A stretch of DNA of 64,000 nucleotides from DATBGO01 sp050011895 (GTDB taxonomy: Bacteria; Actinomycetota; Actinomycetes; Streptosporangiales; Streptosporangiaceae): NCBI GenBank assembly GCA_050011895.1, contig JBEKIF010000006.1, positions 124,001 through 188,000 on the forward strand, in the 5' to 3' direction. Every line of letters begins with the position of its first letter. Within the stretch, counting starts at the first letter, position 1. The notes under the pieces are model-generated. The model worked only from the letters and a program-made list of their open reading frames with translations. It did not search any database and was not told the origin of the DNA. This document shows positions 54,620 to 62,011 of this stretch, piece after piece. Position numbers and translations under genes: made by a program.

Positions 54620-54741
54620 CACTTACTACTCTGAGAGCGCGGACACAAGGCCTTCCGGGTAACAGCATGGTCAGCCGCCGCACGTAACGCCCGAGGCACC
54701 AAAAGGCCGGATAAGGTACTAAATTTCAGGTACGGTACCCG

Positions 54742-56280
54742 TTATTGCCGCACCGCCGCGGCGAACGCGGCGAAGTTGGCCACGAAGCGATCGATGTCGT
54801 CCTGGTCATGCTGCACGGAAATCAGCCACTGCTCGCTCTTGCCCCACGGCGGCAGGAATACCCCGCCGTTGTGCTGGAACAGCCAGTGCGCGTGACTGTA
54901 GGAGTCGTCGATGTCAAGGAAACCACGGAAATCGCGGATCGGTTCCGTGGCGAAAACAACGCTGCCCTTGGCTCCGACGGATACGACGTGCGCCTGCAGC
55001 CCGTTGTCGTCGATCGCCCGCCGCAGGCCGGCGACGGCGCGCAGCCGCAGTGCCTCCAGCCGCGCGTAGGCACCGGGCGTAGCGACATCCACGAGCATCG
55101 CCCGGCACGCGGCCATCGCGAGCGGGTTGCCGTTGAAGGTGCCGACCATCTCGTAGTCGCCGGCCGCGACGTGCCCCATCACCTCGGCGGTGCCGCCGAC
55201 CGCGGCGACGGCCACGCCGCCGCCGATAGCCTTGGCCAGGCAGATGATGTCCGGCGTGACCCCGACGAGGGCGGTCGCCCCGCCCGGCCCCGCGGTGAGC
55301 CCGGTCTTCACCTCGTCGAAGATCAGCAGGGCGTCCCTGGAGTGCAGCAGTTCCTTCAGGCCGGCCAGGTAGCCGGGCTCCGGCTCGATAATCCCGGCGT
55401 TCATCATGATCGGCTCGATGATCATCCCGGCTATCTGCCCCGGATGCTCATCAAGCAGCCTGGCCACGCCGTCGAGGTCGTTGAAGCTGGCGACCAGGGT
55501 CAGGTCGGTGATCGCCCGCGGGATCCCGGTGCTGGAGGGAACGCCGGCGGGCTTGCCCGCCGGGCCGATCTCGTCGCCTGGTTCCGGGCAGACCGATACC
55601 TGCACCGAGTCATGGTGACCGTGGTAGCACCCCTCGACCTTTATGATCAGGTCCCGGCCGGTGATCGCGCGGATCAGGTGCACGGCGTCCATCGTCGCCT
55701 CGGTGCCCGAGTTGGCGAACCGCCAGAGCGGCAGGCCGAACCTGCGGGTCAGTTCCTCGGCGACGGTCAGCGCGTTGCGCGTCGGCTGGGCGAAATGGGT
55801 GCCGAGGGTGACCTGCCCGCGGACGGCCTCGACGATGGCGGGGTGACCGTGGCCGGCCAGCGCAGCGCCGTAGCCGCCGTGCAGGTCGACGTATTCGTTG
55901 CCGTCCACATCGTAGATCTTGGAGCCCCTGCCGTGACTGAGCCAGACCGGCTGCGGGCGGGTGATCTGCCAGCTGGAGGTGACCCCGCCGGCCAGTGCCG
56001 TGGCTGCCTTCGCGGCCATCCGGCGTGACTCCGGCTGGCGTTCGGTGAAGATCCGCTCCTGCCAGGCGATGATCTCCTGAAGCGGGGCAGGCGACCCCGC
56101 GCCTGCGCTTGCCGGCGCCTCAGCCTCGGTGGGGCTTGAGGTGCCGGAACCAGGCGACGACCCAGCTCGGGGGATACCGGGGCCGTCGGCGCTAGACGCG
56201 GGATCACCTGCCGGTCCGGACGAGTGCTCAGTTTCCTGGCTGGCGGGTGACTCGATCGGGGCGGCCTGCGGAGGGGCCAT
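54742..56280 (-). CDS. Class III aminotransferase (glutamate-1-semialdehyde aminomutase-like) with low-complexity N-terminus
   Basis: 512 residues; the first ~65 are Pro/Ser/Ala-rich and unlike the family (about 430-450). The catalytic part begins QEIIAWQERIFTERQPESRRM. PLP marks: GGYGAALAGHGHPAIVEAV, FANSGTEATMDAVHLIRA, EGCYHGHHDS, LIFDEVKTGL (Asp), the Schiff-base Lys in DIICLAKAIGGG, and MVGTFNGNPLAM. The substrate may be an amine-derived aldehyde or an amino acid; a heme-pathway role is unlikely in this context. TAGGAG 7 nt before the ATG is on the minus strand. Operator D is upstream. Confidence 0.88.
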   Translation of the reverse strand: MAPPQAAPIESPASQETEHSSGPAGDPASSADGPGIPRAGSSPGSGTSSPTEAEAPASAGAGSPAPLQEIIAWQERIFTERQPESRRMAAKAATALAGGVTSSWQITRPQPVWLSHGRGSKIYDVDGNEYVDLHGGYGAALAGHGHPAIVEAVRGQVTLGTHFAQPTRNALTVAEELTRRFGLPLWRFANSGTEATMDAVHLIRAITGRDLIIKVEGCYHGHHDSVQVSVCPEPGDEIGPAGKPAGVPSSTGIPRAITDLTLVASFNDLDGVARLLDEHPGQIAGMIIEPIMMNAGIIEPEPGYLAGLKELLHSRDALLIFDEVKTGLTAGPGGATALVGVTPDIICLAKAIGGGVAVAAVGGTAEVMGHVAAGDYEMVGTFNGNPLAMAACRAMLVDVATPGAYARLEALRLRAVAGLRRAIDDNGLQAHVVSVGAKGSVVFATEPIRDFRGFLDIDDSYSHAHWLFQHNGGVFLPPWGKSEQWLISVQHDQDDIDRFVANFAAFAAAVRQ

Positions 56281-56297
56281 TACATGCTCCTACACCG

Positions 56298-56317
56298 TTG
56301 ACTGACTGTTCAGTCTA
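56298..56317 (-). promoter_or_regulatory. Operator D upstream of the aminotransferase gene
   Basis: Plus-strand TTGACTGACTGTTCAGTCTA; core GACTGACTGTTCAGTC (56300-56315) with six of seven arm positions paired. Lies 18-37 bp upstream of the ATG at 56280. Confidence 0.65.
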
Positions 56318-56391
56318 AGCTGGCTGCCGTCCGGCTGGCAAGGCTCGGCAGCAGCAGCGCGGCCAGGCCGCTGGCCAGGCGCTGACCCCGC

Positions 56392-56757
56392 TCAGTCCCG
56401 GGTGTCCGCGCGCTGCGGGACGGCCACTGTTCCGGGCTTGGTAAGCCAGGTCATGACGTCGAAGCAATAGAGCCCTTGCTGTACTCCGGGGTCGTTTTCC
56501 ACCAGCTGGCGGACCGCGCCAAGCGAGCCCTTCTGGTACAGCCCGAGCCCGCAGATGTCCTCGTCCTGCGCCGGGCTGTCGGTGACGGGCCCAGCGGCAA
56601 CCTGCTCGCCGCTGGCGAGCAGGCCGAGGGTGTACGCCAGGTGCTCGCGGAAGATCCGCTCCCTGCTCTCCTGATCGAAGTCGCGGCCCTGCCTGGTACG
56701 GCGAAGCAGGACCATCTCATAGGTCTCCAGCTGGATGGCGTCAGGGTTCACGCTCAT
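56392..56757 (-). CDS. YciI-like (YCII-related) protein
   Basis: 121 residues: YEMVLLRRTRQGRDFDQESRERIFREHLAYTLGLLASGEQVAAGPVTDSPAQDEDICGLGLYQKGSLGAVRQLVENDPGVQQGLYCFDVMTW follows the YciI fold with its conserved His/Asp pair (REHLAY, VENDP). The biochemical role is unknown. It is the last gene of the ArsR operon and overlaps the small ORF before it by 17 bp. Confidence 0.75.
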   Translation of the reverse strand: MSVNPDAIQLETYEMVLLRRTRQGRDFDQESRERIFREHLAYTLGLLASGEQVAAGPVTDSPAQDEDICGLGLYQKGSLGAVRQLVENDPGVQQGLYCFDVMTWLTKPGTVAVPQRADTRD

Positions 56758-56929
56758 GGGGCCGTCCTCCAGTCGCTGACTCGGGTTCTGGAATGCCGCC
56801 GGCGCGCAGCATGTCGTGGCTGATGGTGGCCAGGCCCGACTTCGCGGAGAGTTCTGGACTCGGCTCGTTCACGGCGGCGGAGCTGTCGACGGGGCGCCGG
56901 CCGCTGTCAGCGGCTGTCGCCTCGCTCAT
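56741..56929 (-). CDS. Small 62-residue protein in the ArsR operon
   Basis: ATG at 56929 overlaps the SRPBCC stop (ATGA). The protein is MSEATAADSGRRPVDSSAAV, a polar stretch and KSGLATISHDMLRAGGIPEPE near the end. No family is recognised. The tight overlaps on both sides suggest it is translated. Confidence 0.45.
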   Translation of the reverse strand: MSEATAADSGRRPVDSSAAVNEPSPELSAKSGLATISHDMLRAGGIPEPESATGGRPHEREP

Positions 56930-57510
56930 GTCGTCTTCACGCTTCCCCGGAACGCCGCGGCAGCGCCAAGGATCTGCGCCCAGCCCGCCGAGTAGGACCC
57001 GCCGCTGTAGCCGCCCGGCAGAGCGCAGTCCTGCGCCAGTTGCTCGTCGGTTAGTGCCTCCCAGCCGCGATGCTCCACCGTGATCCTGGTCAGGGCCGGT
57101 CCGAGGGCCGCGAAGCGCAACTCGACCTCGGTGGGCACTGGTGTCTGGTTCCAGGTCATGACGAACCGGGCCGGGGGGTCCCAGACCAGCAGCGCGCCCC
57201 AGTCCACCTCGGTGCCGTCCGCCCAGGTCTCGTAGACGCGGCCGCCCGTGCGCTGCTCGATGACGACGTCCCGGACCCGGTCCTTCCCTGCCGAGAACGG
57301 GTTGACCGGCCACCAGATACCGATCGTCTCGACGAACACATCGAAGGCGTGCCGGACGTCGCTGCGGACCACGGTGGACTGTCGCACCGGCGGCCGGCGC
57401 AGCGTCGTGACGGAGCTGTTCGGGCCGGCCGGGGTCGCGCCGCCGGCCTGGCCCGGGGCGCCGGCCGGCGCGACGCCGTCAGGGCTTCCTGGCTCAGGTG
57501 CCTGGATCAT
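56926..57510 (-). CDS. SRPBCC/AHSA1-domain protein
   Basis: 194 residues from the ATG at 57510 (GGGAGG 6 nt upstream). After a Pro/Ala-rich lead, the START-like domain reads TTLRRPPVRQSTVVRSDVRHAFDVFVETIGIWWPVNPFSAGKDRVRDVVIEQRTGGRVYETWADGTEVDWGALLVWDPPARFVMTWNQTPVPTEVELRFAALGPALTRITVEHRGWEALT. ArsR genes paired with SRPBCC genes are common; the ligand is unknown. The 21-bp repeat array lies between it and arsR. Confidence 0.82.
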   Translation of the reverse strand: MIQAPEPGSPDGVAPAGAPGQAGGATPAGPNSSVTTLRRPPVRQSTVVRSDVRHAFDVFVETIGIWWPVNPFSAGKDRVRDVVIEQRTGGRVYETWADGTEVDWGALLVWDPPARFVMTWNQTPVPTEVELRFAALGPALTRITVEHRGWEALTDEQLAQDCALPGGYSGGSYSAGWAQILGAAAAFRGSVKTT

Positions 57511-57630
57511 GTGAGCCTCCCGGGTATAGGGGCGTGTCGCCGGGCACCTTAGCGGCCCAGTGCACGTAGTCACGAAACCTGTCGAGTACCAGGGCCCCCA
57601 ACGTCGCAGAGCCTGACCGCTGCGCGTCGA

Positions 57631-57750
57631 GCCGGCCCGGATCGCCGGCTGGCTGGCCCGGATCGCCGGCCCGCTGGCCCGGATCGCCGGCCCGCTGGCC
57701 TGGATCGCCGGCTGGCTGGCCGGGATCGCCGGCCCGCTGGCCTGGATCAC
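57631..57750. repeat. 21-bp tandem array between the ArsR and SRPBCC genes
   Basis: GGATCGCC recurs at 57639, 57660, 57681, 57702 and 57723, with GGATCACC at 57744; units are about 21 bp with two variants (CCGGCCCGCTGGCC and CCGGCTGGCTGGCC). The array meets the stop codon of the ArsR-type gene (57747-57749). Confidence 0.93.
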
Positions 57751-58124
57751 CCGGCGCTGGCGGCCTCGTCGTCATCGGTGATGCCCCGCTCTGCTTCGAC
57801 CAGCCTGCGCGCGACGTCAAGGGACGACGCCCACAGGTCATTGAGGAGCTGCCTGAGGCCGTCCAGCCCTGCTGGCCGTGCCCGGTACAGCCGCCGGGTG
57901 CCGTCGCGGCGCTCAGTCAGCAGGCCCGCGTTCTTGAGGACCGTAAGGTGCTGGCTCACCGCGGTCCTGCTGACATCGAACGCCGCCGCAATCTCGCCCG
58001 CGGGCAGCTCGTCATAGGCGACAAGCCTCAGGATGGCGCGGCGGCGCGGCTCGGCGATGGCCTTGAGCGCCTCATCGGCCGCCTGCTCGCCGCCCGCCGC
58101 GGCATCCCGCGGATCAGCGCTCAT
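57747..58124 (-). CDS. ArsR-family transcriptional regulator
   Basis: 125 residues. The winged helix is ALKAIAEPRRRAILRLVAYDELPAGEIAAAFDVSRTAVSQHLTVLKNAGLLTERRDGTRRLYRARPAGLDGLRQLLNDLW. No metal-binding Cys pair is seen in the recognition helix, so this is the SdpR-like, non-metal subgroup typically paired with an SRPBCC protein. It begins 9 bp after the VOC gene in the same operon; two palindromes before that VOC gene are its likely operators. Confidence 0.88.
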   Translation of the reverse strand: MSADPRDAAAGGEQAADEALKAIAEPRRRAILRLVAYDELPAGEIAAAFDVSRTAVSQHLTVLKNAGLLTERRDGTRRLYRARPAGLDGLRQLLNDLWASSLDVARRLVEAERGITDDDEAASAG

Positions 58125-58133
58125 GATGGTCGC

Positions 58134-58490
58134 TCAGCTCCACAGCCCGACCTGGTTCCCGTCCGGGTCGGTGAAGATCGCGATCCGCCCGAAGTCACCC
58201 GGCAGGTCCATCGGCGGAGCCAGCCGCTTGCCGCCGAGCTGCTCGGCGCGGTCCAGGTAGGCGTCGAGGTCATCGACCCGGACGTAGATCTTCACGCTTT
58301 TCTCCGTCTTGTCGTCGCCGGTGCCGATGCCGCCGCCGATCGCGCCTTCGCCTGCACCGGTATCGACAAGCCCGTACCCGCCCATGGCCGGGTCCGCGGC
58401 CACCTGCCAGCCGAACAGTTCCGCGTAGAACTTCTGCGCGCGCTCCGCATCGGGGCTGATCACTTCGAAAAATGCGACTGGCTGACCCAT
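58134..58490 (-). CDS. VOC-family protein, first gene of the ArsR operon
   Basis: 118 residues: MGQPVAFFEVISPDAERAQKFYAELFGWQVAADPAMGGYGLVDTG, VKIYVRVDDLDAYLDRAEQLGGKRLAPPMDLPGDFGRIAIFTDPDGNQVGLW. It is the common single-domain VOC form; the substrate is unknown. GGAAGGAAAG precedes the ATG. A GCGTCTTT 8-bp repeat (three copies, 58509-58532) lies in its leader. Confidence 0.85.
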   Translation of the reverse strand: MGQPVAFFEVISPDAERAQKFYAELFGWQVAADPAMGGYGLVDTGAGEGAIGGGIGTGDDKTEKSVKIYVRVDDLDAYLDRAEQLGGKRLAPPMDLPGDFGRIAIFTDPDGNQVGLWS

Positions 58491-58561
58491 GAGCTTTCCT
58501 TCCCTGTTGCGTCTTTGCGTCTTTGCGTCTTTCCCGGTTGCGCCTTTCCCTGTGTCGTTCG

Positions 58562-58596
58562 AAACTAACGTTAGTGAGATCTAACGTTAGTGTCAA
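58562..58596 (-). promoter_or_regulatory. ArsR-type promoter with two perfect palindromes
   Basis: On the minus strand TTGACA (58591-58596), a 17-bp spacer and TAACGT (58568-58573). ACTAACGTTAGT (58564-58575) covers the -10 and CTAACGTTAG (58581-58590) fills the spacer; the centres are 16 bp apart. Repressor binding would block RNA polymerase. It overlaps the last codons of the DUF3054 gene. Confidence 0.75.
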
Positions 58597-58951
58597 CTGA
58601 CGCGAAGAGCGCTGCGCGGGAAACCACCACCCGCCAGCCGAGCTGGAACAGCCCGAGGAACGCCAGGGCGACAAGGATGAAGGCGAACGCCGTGCCCTGG
58701 CCGGACACGACCCGCAGCAGCATGCCGACGGCAACCGTGCACAGCCACACGCACACGCCGGTGGGGACCAGCGCGACGGGACGCCGCCAGGCCCGGGTGA
58801 CCACCGTCCCGAGCGCTGCCGCCACCAGGAACGGCCAGGCGGTGTCCGCGAGCCCGGCCGCGCCGCCGCCCGCGTGATGGTTCGCGCGACCGATCACGAC
58901 GAAGACCAGCACGCAGCACAGGTCGGCAAGAAAGGCACCAGCAGCACGCAT
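58571..58951 (-). CDS. DUF3054 family membrane protein
   Basis: 126 residues, four transmembrane segments: AGAFLADLCCVLVFVVIG, LADTAWPFLVAAALGTVVT, VALVPTGVCVWLCTVAVGMLLRVV and FAFILVALAFLGLFQLGWRVV. RANHHAGGG and TAWPFLVAAALG are family features. The function is unknown. TAGCCT lies 6 nt before the ATG at 58951 (leaderless). The stop codon lies in the ArsR operator. Confidence 0.82.
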   Translation of the reverse strand: MRAAGAFLADLCCVLVFVVIGRANHHAGGGAAGLADTAWPFLVAAALGTVVTRAWRRPVALVPTGVCVWLCTVAVGMLLRVVSGQGTAFAFILVALAFLGLFQLGWRVVVSRAALFASVDTNVRSH

Positions 58952-58957
58952 GCGCCC

Positions 58958-58963
58958 AGGCTA
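58958..58963 (-). promoter_or_regulatory. -10 box of the DUF3054 gene
   Basis: On the minus strand TAGCCT is 6 nt before the ATG at 58951. Confidence 0.45.
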
Positions 58964-58986
58964 GCGCCGGGGCGTACACTGCGGTG

Positions 58987-59028
58987 ATGCCTGACCCCGG
59001 TGCCGGATACCCGCGCATCGCCGGCTGA
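58987..59028 (+). CDS. 13-residue leader ORF before the flavodoxin-like gene
   Basis: TACACT (58975-58980) lies 6 nt before ATG 58987, which starts MPDPGAGYPRIAG and ends in TGA at 59026-59028, overlapping the next ATG (TGATG). The downstream gene has no Shine-Dalgarno, so translation of the leader could deliver ribosomes to it. Confidence 0.5.
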   Translation: MPDPGAGYPRIAG

Positions 59029-59492
59029 TGGCCAGGCTGCTGATCGTCCATCACACGCCGTCGCCGGCCATGCAGGCGATGTTCGAGGCCGTGCGGGCCG
59101 GAGCCGGTGCTGACGGTATCGAGAACGTGCAGGTCCTGATCAGGCCCGCGCTGACCGCGGGCGCGGCCGATGTGCTCGGGGCCGATGGCTACCTGCTCGG
59201 CACGCCGGCCAACATCGGCTATATGTCCGGCGCGCTCAAGCATTTCTTCGACACCATCTATTACCCGTGCCTCGCGGCGACCGAGCGCCGGCCTTACGCC
59301 TTGTACGTGCATGGCAGCCTCGACACGACAGGGGCGGTGCGGGCCGTGGAGGCCATCGCCACCGGGCTGAAATGGCGCCGTGCCAGGCCGCCGGTCAGCG
59401 TGACCGGGCCGCCGGGCCGCGCGGATCTCGAGGCCTGCTGGGAACTGGGCGCCACGGTCGCGGCAGAGCTAGCGGCAGAGCTATCGGCCTGA
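59028..59492 (+). CDS. Flavodoxin-like / NADPH-dependent FMN reductase-family protein
   Basis: 154 residues. The flavodoxin fold is seen in LLIVHHTPSPAMQAMFEAVRAGA (phosphate-binding loop), ADGYLLGTPANIGYMSGALKHFFDTIYY and PYALYVHGSLDTTGAVRAVEAIATGL. This resembles the flavodoxin-type NAD(P)H-dependent oxidoreductases, which bind FMN. Start at ATG 59028 is coupled to the leader ORF. Confidence 0.8.
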   Translation: MARLLIVHHTPSPAMQAMFEAVRAGAGADGIENVQVLIRPALTAGAADVLGADGYLLGTPANIGYMSGALKHFFDTIYYPCLAATERRPYALYVHGSLDTTGAVRAVEAIATGLKWRRARPPVSVTGPPGRADLEACWELGATVAAELAAELSA

Positions 59493-59616
59493 TCGTCAGC
59501 CGCACGGTCAACCCTGGGCCAACCGCTGCTGGGCATCTTGCCTGGCCAGACGGGGACATGCTCTACTGCGGTCGAGGGCACCTGCCATGCCGCGTGCAGT
59601 AACCAGGGAGGTGGCG

Positions 59617-61167
59617 ATGGCATCGCTCGGCTTCTGGGGGCGCGCGGAGCAGGACCCGGGCTGGATCGCCGCCATCGACACCGACGGCAGCCGGCACAGC
59701 GCGGGGGACCTGCTGGCCCGGGTGAACCAGCTGACCCATGGCCTGCGGAGTCTCGGGCTGCGCCCCGGTGACGGCATCGCCGCGCTCCTGCCGAACGGGA
59801 TTGCCCCGCTTGAGCTGTACCTGGCGGCACTTCAGGCCGGCTGGTACTTCACGCCGGTCAACTGGCATTTCACGGCCCCGGAGATCGCCTACATCCTGCG
59901 CGACTGCGAAGCGAAGGCGTTCTTCGTCGATGAGCGGTTCGCGGCCGCCGGGGCGGCCGCCGCCGACGCTGCCGGGCTGGCCGCGAGCGCACGATTCGGT
60001 TACGGCACGGTTCCCCGCTTCATCCCGGTCACCAAGCTGCGCGCGGCCCAGCCGGGCTCCAGCCCGGCTGACCGCACTGCGGGCTCGGCCATGCACTACA
60101 CCTCCGGAACCACCGGGCGGCCCAAGGGGGTGCGCAGGGAGCTGTCCGGCCTTGATCCCGATGCGGCCGCTGAGCTGTCCGCGCTGCTCCTGCAGTTCTT
60201 CGGCATCACGACAGCAGCTGGCAACGTGCACCTGGTCAGCTCGCCGAACTACCACACCGCCGTCACGGTGTTCGGCGGCGGTGCCATCCACCTGGGCCAC
60301 ACCCTCGTCTACATGGACAGCTGGAACTCCGAGCAGGCGCTTGCCCTGGTCGAGCGCTACCGCGTGACCAATACGCATATGGTGCCGGCGCATTTCAAGC
60401 GCATGCTGGCGCTGCCCGACGAGGCCAGGAATGGCTACGACCTATCGTCCATGAAATGGCTGATCCACGCCGCGGCGCCATGCCCGGCCGGGATCAAGCG
60501 GGCGATGCTGGACTGGTGGGGGCCGTGCGTTTATGAGTATTACGCGGCTACCGAAGGCGGCGGCACCATGGTCACGCCGCAGGACTGGCTGGCCAGGCCT
60601 GGCACAGTCGGCCTGCCCTGGCCGGTGAGCGAGGTAATGATTGCCGACGATGACGGGTCTGAGTGCCCGCCTGGCAAGCCAGGCACGGTCTACCTGAAGA
60701 TGTCCACGTTCGACTTCGCCTACAAGGGCGACCCCGAGAAGACGGCGGCGGGCCGGCTGCGCGGGTTCTTCACGGTCGGCGATATCGGCTATCTCGACGA
60801 GGACGGCTTCCTCTTCCTGTGCGACCGGAAGAGCGACATGATCATCTCGGGCGGGGCGAACATCTACCCGGCTGAGATCGAGGCCGAGATCATCATGCAT
60901 CCCAAGGTTGCCGACGTCGCGGTGTTCGGCGTCCCGGACGAGGAATGGGGCGAGCAGGTCAAGGCGGTGGTGCAGGCCGCCGCGGGCGCGGAGCCCGGCG
61001 ATGACCTGGCCGCCGAGATCCTCGCCTCGCTGGATGGCCGGCTGTCGCGGATGAAATGGCCCAAGACGATCGACTTCATTGACGAGATGCCCCGTGACCC
61101 GAGCGGCAAGCTGATGAAGCGCCGGCTGCGCGAGCCATACTGGCGGCACCATGACAGGAAGATCTGA
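59617..61167 (+). CDS. AMP-dependent acyl-CoA ligase (FadD-like)
   Basis: 516 residues from the ATG at 59617, which has AGGGAGG 5 nt upstream. P-loop MHYTSGTTGRPKGVRR, VSSPNYHTAVTVF, YEYYAATEGGG, GDIGYLDEDGFLFLCDRKSDMIISGGANIYPAEIE and the C-terminal Lys in DEMPRDPSGKLMKRRLR. It activates a carboxylic acid to the adenylate and then the CoA thioester. Relatives include acyl-CoA synthetases of fatty-acid or steroid side-chain degradation. No partner genes are close. Confidence 0.9.
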   Translation: MASLGFWGRAEQDPGWIAAIDTDGSRHSAGDLLARVNQLTHGLRSLGLRPGDGIAALLPNGIAPLELYLAALQAGWYFTPVNWHFTAPEIAYILRDCEAKAFFVDERFAAAGAAAADAAGLAASARFGYGTVPRFIPVTKLRAAQPGSSPADRTAGSAMHYTSGTTGRPKGVRRELSGLDPDAAAELSALLLQFFGITTAAGNVHLVSSPNYHTAVTVFGGGAIHLGHTLVYMDSWNSEQALALVERYRVTNTHMVPAHFKRMLALPDEARNGYDLSSMKWLIHAAAPCPAGIKRAMLDWWGPCVYEYYAATEGGGTMVTPQDWLARPGTVGLPWPVSEVMIADDDGSECPPGKPGTVYLKMSTFDFAYKGDPEKTAAGRLRGFFTVGDIGYLDEDGFLFLCDRKSDMIISGGANIYPAEIEAEIIMHPKVADVAVFGVPDEEWGEQVKAVVQAAAGAEPGDDLAAEILASLDGRLSRMKWPKTIDFIDEMPRDPSGKLMKRRLREPYWRHHDRKI

Positions 61168-61282
61168 CGGGAAGCACCGGCCTCCAGGGTTCTCGGCCGC
61201 GGCGAGGGGCGGCAGCGTTGCCTGGCCCGGGGCAGTGTCACGCGCTGTTCAAGGCACTGGCGGAACAGCCGGCGGCGCGCTG

Positions 61283-61753
61283 CTACAGGCTCTTCTTCAG
61301 CTGCTGGGTCATCACGTCATAGCCCAGGCTCGTGTACAGCGAACGCGCGACCATATTGCTGCCGTGCACGTTCAGGCCCACCGAGCGCATGCCACGGGAG
61401 CGGGCCTCAGCCTCGGCCAGCAGCATCGCCTCCCGCCCGTAGCCGCGACCGCGGAACGACTCGTCGACCTCGACGAGGTTCACCCAGGCCATGTCCGGAT
61501 CCCCCTGCTCGCCGGGAACCGCCAGCCACAGCCAGCCCACCGGTTCACCGTCGGCGGTGAGCCTGAAGATCAGCTGGCCGGGGGTGTCGCGCCCGCTGGG
61601 CAGCAGCCGCTCGTGGTCCCGGCGGGCCTTCTGCTCGGCTGCCTCAGCCGGCAGGGCGCCGGACGCAGCGATCTCCGCGGCGTAGCCGGCCGTGGCCTTT
61701 GCGATAAAGGCCTCGTACTCGTCGGGGGCGGGTAGTCGCAGCGCCATGTCCAT
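61283..61753 (-). CDS. GNAT-family N-acetyltransferase
   Basis: About 156 residues from the ATG at 61753 (an upstream GTG/ATG adds eight residues). Acetyl-CoA site: MAWVNLVEVDESFRGRGYGREAMLLAEAEARSRGMRSVGLNVHGSNMVARSLYTSLGYDVMTQQLKKSL with the RGxGxG/A motif. The acceptor is unknown. Convergent with the acyl-CoA ligase. Confidence 0.87.
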   Translation of the reverse strand: MDMALRLPAPDEYEAFIAKATAGYAAEIAASGALPAEAAEQKARRDHERLLPSGRDTPGQLIFRLTADGEPVGWLWLAVPGEQGDPDMAWVNLVEVDESFRGRGYGREAMLLAEAEARSRGMRSVGLNVHGSNMVARSLYTSLGYDVMTQQLKKSL

Positions 61754-62011
61754 CCGCCCATGCTTGCAGACGAGCACCGCGCCGGAGCGTGGCCGTGCCT
61801 AGCCGGGCGAGGACCGAGCAAATGCCGAAATATTGGCGGAGGTGCCAGCCCGCCGCCCCGGCCGCGGGCTAGCGTGCGGATATGGCCAGCCGCAATGCGC
61901 GTGCGATGTCTTTCGGGCCCTGGCGAACGATTACCCCCCCGGCCGATGCGGGCCTGGTGCTCGCGGGCCGATCGGGGCCCCGGGCCGTCAGCCCCGCACC
62001 ATCGGCGGGGG

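Noticed and set aside
57494..57775. Possible small protein reading through the 21-bp array (GDPGQRAGDPGQPAG repeats)
   Set aside because: It overlaps the ArsR stop, most of it is repeat DNA, and codon bias is weaker than in neighbours; the ending DRFRDYVHWAAKVPGD is suggestive but not enough.
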